The notes under the pieces: generated by a model
Databases searched by the model: none
Told to the model about the DNA's origin: nothing
Seen by the model: the letters and a program-made list of their open reading frames with translations, nothing else
Position numbers and translations under genes: made by a program
Shown here: positions 23,428 to 34,240 of the stretch, piece after piece
Position numbering within the stretch: the first letter of the stretch is position 1
Layout: the number at the start of each line of letters is the position of its first letter
Assembly: GCA_015680685.1 (NCBI GenBank)
Contig: MNCI01009318.1
Span: 205,362 to 269,361, forward strand
Reading direction: 5' to 3'
Length of the DNA stretch: 64,000 bases
DNA from: Gnetum montanum
Lineage: Eukaryota; Streptophyta; Gnetopsida; Gnetales; Gnetaceae

Positions 23428-24459
23428 ACGCTTAGAGGAATCGACCCGAGAAGCATCGACAAAGAAGTGCAAAACACCACAAGCAACTTGATAAAGACGT
23501 TGCCCGCTGCCACTTGACAAGACTTCATTGCACCGTGTTCAGTAGTACATGGGATCAGGAAAGTGAAATTTGTAGCTAATAGGAGGATAGAGATCACGGT
23601 GATTGGTGACTGCCCAAAGAATTGTGTCGTGGATAGGGGATGTTCGAATATGTGGCATGATGATCTTTGCCAATAGCCAATGTTTTAGCAGACTCGGAGT
23701 TCAGACATGCAATGTGCGTCCTTGGGCCGAATAGGACCCTCGATTACTTTTCGAGGAAATCCTGTTGGTGGGGCCAAAGCTACGGGAGGATGTGTTACAT
23801 GCTTTGGAAGAACAGGGCCCATGTTTAGTGTTCTGGGGAACCTGTTGGCGGGGAGCCAAAGCCATGCAACTGGATATTTTTTGACCATTTTGAACATGAG
23901 TACTTGGTTGTGAGACAACTACCTTCCCGTCTGGGACTTATATGGGGAGTGCCCGGGGTCTCGATTTTTTTTTGTGGCGTAAACTTTTGCTCTGCTTTTG
24001 TACTCATGCATAGTTGTTGTGCTGCGTGTTGCAGCTGCTTTACAGTGGTACAATGTTTTAGATGTACTGGGCGTGTCGAGGGGATGCTGGGGTAAAATGT
24101 GTTGGCGAATGGATAAGGAATTGTGTTGATGAATGGGGGGATGTACTAGTGAATAGTTTGATTTAGTCCTACCAGGTATGCTACGAACATTGTCTTACCT
24201 TGCTGCTTACGGCGAAGTGCATCTTTGTGCGAAACTTCTGGGTGTCATCCTGCAAACATAATGCCAAGGAGATAAGAAAAACCGTAAGCGAATAGATGAG
24301 CTTAGACTTACATGGCGGCCAATGGTGCAGAGATGCTGAAGGAAGGTAGGCATTGTGTTTAGATGACAGCAATACTGATAAGGGCGATTGATGGCGAGTG
24401 ATGCAGTGAAGCTGATGAATGAGCATGGCGGCGGAGTGATGTGCCGGATGTGAACTTGT
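23428..24459 (-). other. 3' noncoding stretch of T1
   Basis: No supported gene. It contains an internal ~80-base duplication (CCTGTTGGTGGGGCCAAAGC near 23760, CCTGTTGGCGGGGAGCCAAA near 23840) that also shows at peptide level in a short minus-strand ORF. I do not call that ORF. Confidence 0.5.
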
Positions 24460-24897
24460 CAGTTTATAGTCTTGGCAGACTGTCATGGGTTAGTTTTATG
24501 TCATAACCCGTTGGACATTACCTGTTTAGCGTCGTGACAGACGTTACATTGCCAGTTTCTAGTCTTAGCGGACTATGGAGAGGCAAGCTAGTTTATAGTC
24601 TTAGCAGACCCGATTGGTTAGGATAGTGGCAGTTTATTGTCATGCTGGACAAATGCTAGTTTATTGTCCTTGCGGACGCTGTGGTATTAGTTTTAAGTCA
24701 TAACCCAAGACTATTCTGTGGTATCAGTTTACCGTCATGACTCCAGGACAAGCTATGGTATCAGTTTATAGTCGTAATTCCAGGACTTGCTGTGGTATCA
24801 ATTTATAGTCATAATTCTAGGACTTGCTATGGTATCAGTTTATAGTCGTGATTCCAGGACTTGCTGTGGTATCAGTTTATAGTCGTGATTCCAGGAC
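24460..24897 (-). repeat. Array of 13 degenerate ~21-bp units after T1 integrase
   Basis: On the plus strand each unit reads like CAGTTTATAGTCGTGATTCCAGGAC or CAGTTTATAGTCTTGGCAGAC, separated by about 10-15 bases of variable spacer that is itself repeated (GCTGTGGTAT) at the left-to-right end. I count 13. Each core contains GTC and GAC as an inverted pair. Lies immediately after the pol stop. Confidence 0.9.
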
Positions 24898-24919
24898 GAG
24901 CACGTACCGGGGCTTGTAT

Positions 24920-27900
24920 TCAGATGTAGAATGGTTTTAGATACAGGTGATTGGTTGGATTGGCAAGCTCGTTCCCTTCCATGTCGGCTAGCTTGAATGC
25001 ACCATTATCGAATGCTTTGATGACCACGTAAGGCCCTTCCCAGTTGGCTGAGAATTTGTTTGAATGTTCCCGAACAGCTTTGAGCACGAGGTCACCTTCT
25101 TTGATGGGGTGCTTGTTGATGTCATGTCGATGTCGCTGTCATTGTTGCTTTTGATACCATTCGATTTGATCAAGCGCGTGTGTGCATTCCTCTTCTACCG
25201 AGTCGAGGTCAATGATACGTAGATTATTGTTTTGCTCATCGTCGAGGAGTCCGGAGAGTGTGATCCTTAATGATGGTACCTATAATTCTAGAGGCAAAAC
25301 AGCTTCTGAACCATAAACAAGACTATATGGCATTTTACCTGTTGATGTTTGGTGTGTGGTGCAGTATGCCCATAATGCGTACACTAATTGCTCGTGCCAT
25401 TTTCTTTTGCTTTGGGTCAGCATTTTCTTAAGTATTGTAACGATCGTCTTATTTGTTGCTTCTGCTTGCCCATTGCTCTGAGGATAGTAAGGAGAGGAAA
25501 ATGAGTGTTTGATCCCCAGACTGTCGCAGAAATTTTTTGTTTCGGCATTGCTAAATTGCAGGCCGTTGTCAGTGATGATTGCCATGGGAATGCCAAAATG
25601 GATTATTATGTTTTCAAGGATGAAATTGCACACGTGTTTAGATGTGGTCTTTCAGAGGGGAATAGCCTCAACCCACTTCGTGAAGTATTCAGTAGCGGTT
25701 ATGATGAAACTGTGCCCTGTGGAAGACGAGGGTGTGATTGGTCCGATGAGGTCCAAACCCCACTTTTGGAAGGGCCACGTGATCTGCACCGTGTGCAACT
25801 TGTTCGATGGGACATGGATTAGGTTACTATGCTTTTGGCAAGTGTCGCATGTTTTAACCTTGGAGAGACAGTCATATTCTATATGTGGCCAATAATAGCC
25901 TAATTGTCTTATTTTCATTGGCATGGCTTTAGGCGCAATGTGTCCTCCGCATAGTCCCTCATGTATTTGTTCAACTATTGTTTGGGCATCAGCACTACTG
26001 ACGCATGTTAGCAATATACCTTCGTAGGATCTGCGACACAATGTGTCCCCTACTAAGGTGTATTACTTGGAACGTTTTCGTACGGCATCCTTTTGTGCAT
26101 TTGTTAGATGTCGNTACACAATGTGTCCGATACTAAGGTGTATTGCTTGGAACATTTTCGTACGGCGTCCTTTTGCGCATTTGTTAGGTGTCGTGGTGCC
26201 TCACCGCATAGAAGGTACTCTTTTATGTCATCATACCACTCCACTGTGTGTGTTGTACTGATAGATGCAATCGGCAACGTGTTAAGGGTGTCGGTGATTG
26301 GTTCAGCGCAACTGGTTATGGAGCTTGGCAACGTATGAAACATGTCAGGTAAGATATTTAATGCTAAGGTTGCTAACGCATCTGCAATAGTATTGTCGTT
26401 TCTGGAAATGTGTTGCACGTCCACACTTTCGAATTGCCCTATTAAGTGTTTTGCCAAATCGCAGTATGGTTGTAAATGTTGAGCTTTACATGCATAGGCG
26501 TCTGTGACTTGGTTTAGGACTAGTTGTGAGTCGCCTCTGACTACCAGCCGTGTGATGTCTGAAGCCAGCACTGCCGTGAGACCTCTAAGAAGACCTTCAT
26601 ACTCTGCTACGTTGTTCGTACAAGGAAAGTTGAAACAATAGGCAAAGGGTCGGATCTCCCTGGAGGGATAGGTGATGATAGCGGGTGTACTTCCTCCTCG
26701 AGAGGTGGATGCTCCATCAAAGTTCAGAATGGCATCATAATCTTGGGGCACTGCGTCTATGGTGTTTATGTTCTCATCTGGGAATTCTGAATCTACGGTT
26801 GCTTGATCACGTGTTGGTGACGTGGCCATTTGATCTGCTATGGCTTGACCCTTGACTGATGATTGCGCTACATAATATAAGTCAAACTCAGCTATCATGG
26901 CTTTCCACCAGGCTATTCGACTTGTTTCGTAGATGTTCCCTGTTATGGCTCTCAGTACATTGTCCTTACAGATTATGTAGACTTGATTACAGAAGAGGTA
27001 ATGTCGCCATTTTCTTAGAGAAAAGACTAAAGCTAAATATGACTTCTCCACATCATTATACTTCTTTTCATGGGCAACTAAGGCATGGCTCAAGTAGTAT
27101 ACAGGGACTTCAGTTTCGTCATCTCGTTTCTGGCAGAGCATAGACACGATGGACGATTCTGAAGTGGCAAGGTAAATGTAAAACGGTTTGTTGTTTTGGG
27201 GCGGGTAGACCATGGGCAGTCGGGCAAGTGTTGTTTTGATGTTTTCGAACGCTTCCTGACACTGCGGAGTCCATTCAAAATGGACATTTTTACGTAACAA
27301 GTGGTTCATAGGTTTTAGTTTGTCTGTTAATTTTTCTACGAAGCGCCTAATGAATTGTAGTCTACCTTGTAGACCTCGAAGTTCGGTAAGGTTACTGGGT
27401 GGTTTCAGGTTGGTGATGGCCTTAACTTTATCTGGGTCTACTCATATCCCTGCTTTAGAGGCTATGAATCTGAGCATTTTTCCTGTTTTGACGCCAAAGA
27501 TGCATTTTTTCCGATTAAGTCTTAGTTCGTACTTTAAACAACGTTTTAAGACTAAGTCTAGGTCTTGTATGTGTTGTTCGGTCGTTTTTGACTTAACCAT
27601 GATGTCATCCACATAATCGTTGAGCGATCGTAGCATATAATCACTAAAGATAAATGTCATGACTCTTTGATATGTGGCCCCTACGTTCTTGAGACCTAAG
27701 GGCATCATGGTGTAACAAAGAGTTCCCCATGGGGTCATGAAGGTGGTTCGAAGTTGATGTTCCGGGTTGATGCGTATTTGGTTGTACCCAGAAAAACCAT
27801 CCATAAAATATAGCAAGGCATTCCCGGTAGTCGAGTCAATGAGTTGATCGATGCTGGGTAGGGGAAAGTCATCTTTTATGGTTGCCACATTTAAATCTCG

Positions 27901-28497
27901 GAAGTCTATGCATAGGCGAATGCTTCCGTTTTTCTTTGGGACGATGACCATGTTGGACACCCATTAGGCGTAATCAATAGCCCGAATGAAACCAGCTTGG
28001 TAGAGCTTGGTGATCTCATTGCGAACTGCCAATGCCACCTCGGGTCAAACTTTTCGTGCTTTCTGTTTTATCGGTCTTAGTTTCGGGTCTAGAATAATGT
28101 TGTGTTGGACAATTCTAGGATCTAGCCCGGGCATGTCTGTATAGGACCAAGTGAATGCTTTCATGTTTTCCCTAAGCACACTCTGAATGTCTTGGGCCAA
28201 GTGCGGTTGTAATAATGTACTCAATTTTAATATTTTAATTTCCCCATTAGGCATGGTAACGGGAGTTTCGGCTAACGGATCTTCGGTGATGTTTTTGGCC
28301 TCTATGTCAAGAAATTTTGTCATGCCCCCGTAATCGTTTGTTGTTTGCTATGTTGAGGCTATGACTGCGTCATCCATCAGTGGACTTAAGTTGATGAAGT
28401 TTATGTCAATGTCCTGTATAATGGTGCCGTATGGTCCGTCAATGGTTAATGGTGCGATTAAATGCTGGCAGTCCATTAAGCTTGTCCCTGCCAATAA
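24920..28497 (-). pseudogene. pol: T1 pol: RT, two RNase H domains, integrase
   Basis: Read leftward from a candidate splice acceptor (AG at 28498-28499). RT blocks: WVSNMVIVPKKNGSIRLCID, FMDGFSGYNQI, and catalytic YVDD in LNDYVDDIMV. First RNase H: PFYIYLATSE, VYYLSHAL. Second, archaeal-type RNase H: FDGASTSRGG, NNVAEYEGLLRGL, RGDSQLVLNQ, NTIADALATLAL. This pair marks Tat. Integrase: GLCGGH and CDTCQKH zinc-binding ends, core D in GLDLIGP, D in ITDNGLQF, E in NGQAEATNKT, then NKFSANWEGPY. It ends NHLYLKPFYI then TGA at 24920. Stops at about 28042, 27961, 27439, 25649, 25277 and 25150 mostly fit R or Q codons changed by C-to-T. An 80-base duplication at 26037-26193 shifts the frame. Confidence 0.92.
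26037..26193 (-). repeat. 80-base tandem duplication around an N inside T1 pol
   Basis: CACAATGTGTCC starts at 26037 and again at 26117; the two ~77-base copies differ at about seven positions and are separated by an ambiguous base at 26114. Taking out 80 bases restores the pol frame exactly. It may be a real mutation or an assembly join. Confidence 0.85.
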
Positions 28498-28510
28498 ACC
28501 GAGAGTTGCA
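28498..28510 (-). promoter_or_regulatory. Candidate sense-strand 3' splice site before T1 RT
   Basis: Minus strand: a pyrimidine-rich stretch then TTTATTGGCAG followed by GGACAAGCTTAATGGAC. T2 has TTTGCAG followed by GACAGACGGAGAATGGAC at the matching place (57125). Fits the intron known between protease and RT in Ogre elements. Confidence 0.5.
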
Positions 28511-28595
28511 TGAGCAAAGAGGGATCGTTCTGTGTCTTTTGGTGTTTTTTTAAACTATACGTACATGTATAATGGTGGATTATCATCACACCTGG

Positions 28596-28700
28596 ACGCA
28601 TGGCAGTTTGATGCCTTACCGGGCTGTGAGCGGCAGTTTACGGCCGTACCGGGCTGTGATGGACGGGGCGATGGCAGTTTAAGGTCGTATCGGGCCATGA
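28596..28700. repeat. Three units of the T1 array family upstream of RT
   Basis: CAGTTTGATGCCTTACCGGGC, CAGTTTACGGCCGTACCGGG and CAGTTTAAGGTCGTATCGGG, the GGCC-type variant of the unit. They lie between the start of pol (minus) and the promoter of the antisense gene (plus). Confidence 0.85.
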
Positions 28701-28903
28701 GTGGGTTTTAAACTAGAATGTTCAATGTAAACATGTAGAATGGGGTCCATGGAGGAACCAGGATGTCATAATTTCTGTTTTTAGTTAATTTTCATCATTT
28801 TTGGGGAAATTTTGGAGAATAGTAGGCAAAAAAGGCAAAAAGGCAAAAAACGGAGCGACGGCGACGTAAGCAGCGGCGGCGTAAGCATCAGCATCATCAG
28901 GCG

Positions 28904-28914
28904 CTATATAAAGG
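28904..28914 (+). promoter_or_regulatory. TATA box of the T1 antisense gene
   Basis: CTATATAAAGG in the context GGCGCTATATAAAGGGAAGG, a textbook plant TATA box on the plus strand, about 245 bases before the ATG at 29158. It points away from the retroelement's own transcription. Confidence 0.65.
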
Positions 28915-29157
28915 GAAGGGGGGGGGGTCCATTTGTTTTACTGGAAAGCGACAGCGTGAGCGACAGCGTAAACCTGCTAAGGCGTAAGTGTAAACCACAG
29001 TATCCTAGCGTAAGCGTAAACCTCGGCGTAGATGCCTAAGACTGATCCCCAGCATAGACGTGGAGACCCTAGCGTAGACGCCAAAGCTTAAAATTTTCAA
29101 CGCCAGCGTAGACAATTGCTCAGCGTAAACATAGATCATCAGCGTAGACACTCCGAG

Positions 29158-32100
29158 ATGGGCAAGGGAAAGGAAGTGGAGGGCCAGGGGCGGAAGGGTC
29201 CCGATCTAACCTTTGCCGAAGAGACGGAGGCCATGTTGCAGGGTTTGCCCAGGCCAAAGGTTCCATCGTGGCCTGCGACGTTCCACAGATTGGCTCTGAT
29301 TCCTGCCTCTGTTGTTTCTGTGCTATTTTTTGTTTGTAGCGTACATGGTCTCGGCGTCTACACCGAGCGTAGAAGGGTTTTCAGTATAAGGGTTTTCAGC
29401 ATATACGCCAGCTTAACTGTGCAGCATAGATGGTGTTTATCAGTTTACTAGCATAAGCCCTTTTCTGTGTTATTATGTTAGCATACGCTCCGGTGTGACT
29501 GAAGCTTGTCGGCGTGTTTGTCATCAGCGTAAGTTGTTTTTGTTTTGCGATGGCATATATGCTGAGGGTTTGCCTGGCGTATACGCTGTACGCGTACAGT
29601 TGTCTTTTGGCGTGCTGTTTTATTTTTCTGGCGTAAACGGTTTACGCTGAAAGCGAACTCGAGCATATACGTTGAGGGTTTCTTCAGCATATACGCTACG
29701 CGTGAAGGGGTTTCTTCAGCGTGAACTCGAGCATGAATTTGGTAGCGTATACGCTGAGTTTAAATCAGGTTTTAAAGTGTTGGTCGGCGTATATGCTGTG
29801 TACAGCGTATATGCTAAGTTTGAATCATGTTTTTACGCTAAGTGCTAACAATTTGTCCAGTGTATACGCTGTGTATGGCGTATACGCTGAGCGTGAATTG
29901 CGGGTGTATACGCTCTGTGTACAGCGTATATGCTGGATGTGAGTCGTGTTTTTCGTGCTAAGTGTAAAGTTTGACTGGTGTATATGCCCTGTGTGCAACG
30001 TATACGTTGAGCGTAAACAAAGTTGATTTTTGATTTATGATGCAAACTTTCATTTTGTGGCATTGCGATTGATTGCAGGGACAGCAAATGCTTCCTTATT
30101 GTCGTTGAACTCGTCGGGGTGTTGACATGGGTTGGCCCCGTTGAGGATGGCGAGGTTCCTCCAAACCTAACTGTGGATGAAAATGGGGTTTGGTTCTGGG
30201 AAGGTGCTTGTGAATTCTTGGCCTTTCTGCTAGAAAATTTTGAAGTGGCTATGTGGTCAAATTTTGATGAGGTGACTGCATGGAGTGTGGTTGATGTGAT
30301 GCTGCCGAGGGCTACCGAGGGTGTCATGGTTTTCATCAAAGACATTGATGAGAGGCCATTTGTTGATGAGGATGGTGCTACCCACGGGCCCAGGGCAACA
30401 CGCCCGTTAACGTGCGTGTGGGCGTTACTGCCACGAGGGTTGGACTACCTCAATAATACATTATTCATAGCCGCCCGTACGCATACTTTGTTCCAGAATC
30501 CTCCTGGCACGGTATACCGAATAGCCAAGTGGGACCATTTACATTTATCGTTTTCTTTTCGCCGTTTGATGTTGGTTTCTTGTTTGTTGACATGTATTCG
30601 TTTGCAGGACAAAGACCAACCCAGACGGGACCTGGATTGAGGATGAAGGGATAGCCCTCGCTCGTACAGCTCTGGGAACATTTATGACGGGCCCTAACCT
30701 TCGTGGGGCTATGCTGAAGCAAACGAAGGGTTCAATGATCCACTTTCACAAGCAGTTCTCCAGAGCATTTGCGATGTGCAAGGCTCGTGGATGGCTTCAT
30801 GAAGATTGGACTGACAACGGGCCAATTTTCTCTAGTGATCTTGGCAGCACATCTAGATCTACCATTGACGGTAAATGATAACACTTCTTAGATATGTTAG
30901 TGGGTTCGTCCAATTGCCTAGATTTATGCTGATATAACGAATTTACATTGCTTTTATAGTTAATATGCCTTCTAGTGAAGATCCGGTGACCGCTGGACGA
31001 ACCGAGATGACTTTGTCAATGAAGTTCGGAGGGGTGGCTAAGGCCCAGAAGTGGTTACGAAATCGTGCTCCTCCGTCCCTCACTTGTTGCCTAGATGATG
31101 CTAGGCTCATGGAGCTTTTTATGACGCCGAGTCCTGATGTTTCCATTGGGGAGATGATCGGGACTATAGACTCCTTCAATGAGTTTGTCACATACTACAA
31201 CACCCGGATTAAGGGTGTGAAGCTAGTTTTCCATCTGTCGCCCGAGTTCTTCTTGGACCTATTTGGCGTACCGGTGGATGGCCTAAATATAGTGTTAGAA
31301 AGAACTCATAAAGAGCTCCAAATGATCCGGGAGTTGGAGGACTGGCTAGGCGTAGCAAAGGGTACCAAGGGATTCCCGATGCAGGGGAAGGCGAAGGTTG
31401 TAGAAGTGAACGAACTGTATCCCCTATTCAAAGCACGGGTATTTCCCAAAACGCTTTCCCATGTGAGGTGCCTTGGGGTTGAGGCTGTCTGTGTGATGTG
31501 AACTTTTTTGGAAATAGGGATGCGATACAACTGGGCAAAATTTTTATTGGCGGGCATGCACAAAGAGATAGTGCAATTGCGCTCGAATGTCGAGGCGCAA
31601 TCCCATTTCACCTTTGCATTTTTTGTCGGTTATCTTCGTCGTTTTGCCGAGTTCTTGGTAGTTTGCGCAGATAACAAGTTTGTCCTGCGGGATCGGGGTC
31701 AACTATCCCGCCCGTGGATCCATCACCTGTATGACACGGCCAAATCCCAAGATGCACCCAAAGGTATCGATGAATCTATTTCCATTACTATGGGGGGATC
31801 ATCTGGCGGTTCAATTCACACGCGTGACAGTGTGGGGTTAGAGCCAGATGAGCTGCCTTACACTGCTAGAAGGGTAGAATGGGTCGTCAAGGAAACCATC
31901 GGCCAAGCTAAAGCAATGCTTAAGAGGCCTGAGCGTCCGGCTGAGGACGTTTCTGGTGTGAGCCAGCCACGCGTGAAGCGGATACGCTTCAAGATGCCTG
32001 GTGAGCGAAACTCGCCTGCTTATTACTTTAGCTTTTTTTTTATTCTGTTTATAACTTTTGCCTCAATCGCTTACGTGTCATTGATATATTTTTCCTTTGG

Positions 32101-33706
32101 CTTGATTTTTTTAAAACAGTAAGGAAATAGGCTTTAGAGATGATCACGGAGGAAGAGGAGACCAATACGGGGAAAGACAACAAGGAGGGGCATACAAAAA
32201 CAAGTCAAGGTGGTGGGACAGAGGAGTTAAGGGAGAAAACCACAGGAACTGAGCCGTTGGATGACCAAGGTAGTGTCGATCAAATATTCCGCAGTTTTCT
32301 CGAAGGAGATTTGGATTTAGGTGCTCCCCCAGGGGATGACGAAGGGCGCGGTACATTTTTCCTTTTATCCTGTTTAGTTGTCTCTCTTTTTTTTTGTGGG
32401 TTATATTTTTTGCTTATTCTTATGTGTTTTTTCTTCTGTCCAGATGAAGGTAGTGAGACCAGAACGGTATGGTTGGACGTACCCATGAAGATGGTTCCCC
32501 CTGAGAGGACCGTTGAGGTTAGTTCTTCTCGTACCCGTGAGCCACTTATTTGGTCAGAAATGCCAAGTAAGACGGATTTTGTGGCTGGCATCGCGGAGGA
32601 AGTCGTTGAACGAATCCAAGAAGCCCACCCTGGTATAGGTATGAATCACTTAAAGCTGTGGAGCTTCACATCTTGCTTGTATAGTTTTGACATTTGTATT
32701 TATTTTATTTTTGTTTTTCACATGGGTAGGTGCTAAATTGAGATGGGATCCCTCAGAAAGCGTTAGCATGGAAAGCCTAACCACACTCTCTCCCGAAGTG
32801 GAGTAGGTGCCAAGGCCTGTTTATGAGGGAGTTGCAGAAAGCCTTGTGCACCATGCTAAGTCATTATGGACTTGCAGGAATTCCATTGAGCAGTTGTGGC
32901 TGCAAATATAGGAAAAAGAAAAGGAAGTCTCCGAATTGTCAGAGGAACGTGACGATTTAAAGGCTTGATACAAGTTTGCTGCTACTAGACTAAGTGGAGA
33001 TCACTCTTGGCGAACATCGGAGGTTACATACACCAGGTATTGGAATCTTCTGAATCATCATGCATTACTGACTCGGAGAATGGCAGAACGCAAAGCTCAA
33101 ATTGATCTCCTGAACCTTAAGTGTCAAGATTGGAAGGCTTTTGCTTCTAAGGTTCGTAAGTGGGGTCAGGATGAGAAGAATCAAAAACATTACTATAAGA
33201 AGTCACTAAAAGAGGTGTCCATCGAAAAGCACCAACTAGAAATGTTTGTGGAGGGTTTAGGCTTGTGTTCGGCCTTCGATACTTTTGTGCAGAATACAAC
33301 TGTGGAAATGGAGTCACCTACAAGGGTGATCACAACCACATTTGGGGAAGTGTCGGTTGGAGAATTTCCATTGAAACGTCCCACCTGGTCAGCTGTCGAC
33401 AAAGGGAAGATTTTGGCAGATGTTGACTTAGGCCTGGATGGGACGGATTGGGCCAGTGTTCCTGAGGAAGAGATCCTTCGTCAGCTGGAGTTCGGCTTAG
33501 GGGGATCTACTATGATAAGCATTTTGTTCTTATGGAGTTAATTCACTGGATAACATTTAACATTTTGACATTCGCTCATTCTTATGTCGGTTGTTTGTTC
33601 TCAGGATGAAGGTGATGATGATGCTCAGGAGGCGGGCCCCAGTGGAGCGAGGGCCCCTGACGCTGGTGGATCTAGAGAGGACGAACCTCTCGCCTCGGAT
33701 GTTTAG
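29158..33706 (+). pseudogene. Antisense spliced gene of T1: HAD/FCP1-like fold, conserved middle region, coiled coil
   Basis: Runs opposite to gag and pol. Exons inferred by comparison with T2: 29158-29288, 30079-30528, 30608-30870, 30960-32000, 32120-32350, 32454-32638, 32730 to about 33500, 33605-33706. Most joins are GT/AG; the first donor reads AT, a likely G-to-A loss. Exon 2 resembles an FCP1/TIM50-type HAD domain: FLIVVELVGVLTW (motif I, aspartates replaced), FWEGACEFLAFLLENFEVAM, WSN, VFIKDID, NTLFIAARTHTLFQNPPGT (motif IV, DD replaced by AA). Exons 3-4 hold an unrecognised conserved region (GWLHEDWT, FFLDLFGVPVD, LYPLFKARVFPKTL, RRFAEFLVV). Exon 4 ends with basic KRIRFK. Exon 7 is a coiled coil; exon 8 is acidic. 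At least five in-frame stops (31499, 32128, three in exon 7) make this copy a pseudogene. Confidence 0.75.
29289..30078 (+). repeat. Intron 1 of the antisense gene, packed with GCGTATACGC-type motifs
   Basis: Repeats of GGCGTATACGCTG, CAGCGTATATGCT and GCATATACGCT occur throughout 29330-30010, the same palindromic family as in the T1 LTR U3. The acceptor is GATTGATTGCAG at 30078. A cluster of enhancer-like motifs in a first intron would fit expression control, but that is inference. Confidence 0.65.
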
Positions 33707-33959
33707 TGTTTTGATTTTTTGAGTTTTTGTTATCTTGTTGTTTGAGTCAGATTTATACGAAAAATGTAATTTGGAAATTCTGAAACGGATGAGAACAGTC
33801 GAAACTTGTAATTGAACGATGTTGTATGTAAGAAATTTTTCATTGATTTTAAATTTGGTTGCACACACGACACGATGTTAAGATGTTTTTGGATTTTCTT
33901 TTCTATTTAAATGTAATGCACTGAAATAATGATAAACGGTACATAAAAAGGAAGATAGG

Positions 33960-34240
33960 GTATGCTTAGTTTAAGGCCATTCCGGGCCCCATTGTAAACG
34001 AGCAATATTTTGGATAATCCGGATAAATTTCTTGATGGACCAACCATTTCTGATCGTGGCTAGTTTTATGTCATTGCGGACCTGATAGTTTAACGTCTTT
34101 CCGGACAAAGGATGTTATTTAATAATGTTCTTGGCTCTATTATAGTTTGATGTCATTTCGGCCTGCATGTAGTTTAACATCGTTTCGGACGTAGCGTAGT
34201 TTAACGTCATTTCGGACGTTTTGTAGTTACGTAGTTTTAT
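33960..34240. repeat. Unit array between the T1 antisense gene end and gag-pro end
   Basis: TAGTTTAAGGCCATTCCGGG at about 33970, then TAGTTTTATGTCATTGCGGAC, TAGTTTAACGTCTTTCCGGA, TAGTTTGATGTCATTTCGGC, TAGTTTAACATCGTTTCGGA and TAGTTTAACGTCATTTCGGA. Part of the array (34115-34240) is read through by the gag-pro frame as SEMTLNY-type repeats. Confidence 0.88.

Noticed and set aside
22556-23520. Overlapping ORFs of 60-124 residues on both strands in the T1 LTR
   Set aside because: They arise from the GCGTATACGC repeats, which lack stops in several frames, and are not kept between the two LTR copies.
24460-24897. CRISPR-like array
   Set aside because: Units are degenerate, spacers are themselves repetitive, there are no cas genes and the setting is a plant retroelement.
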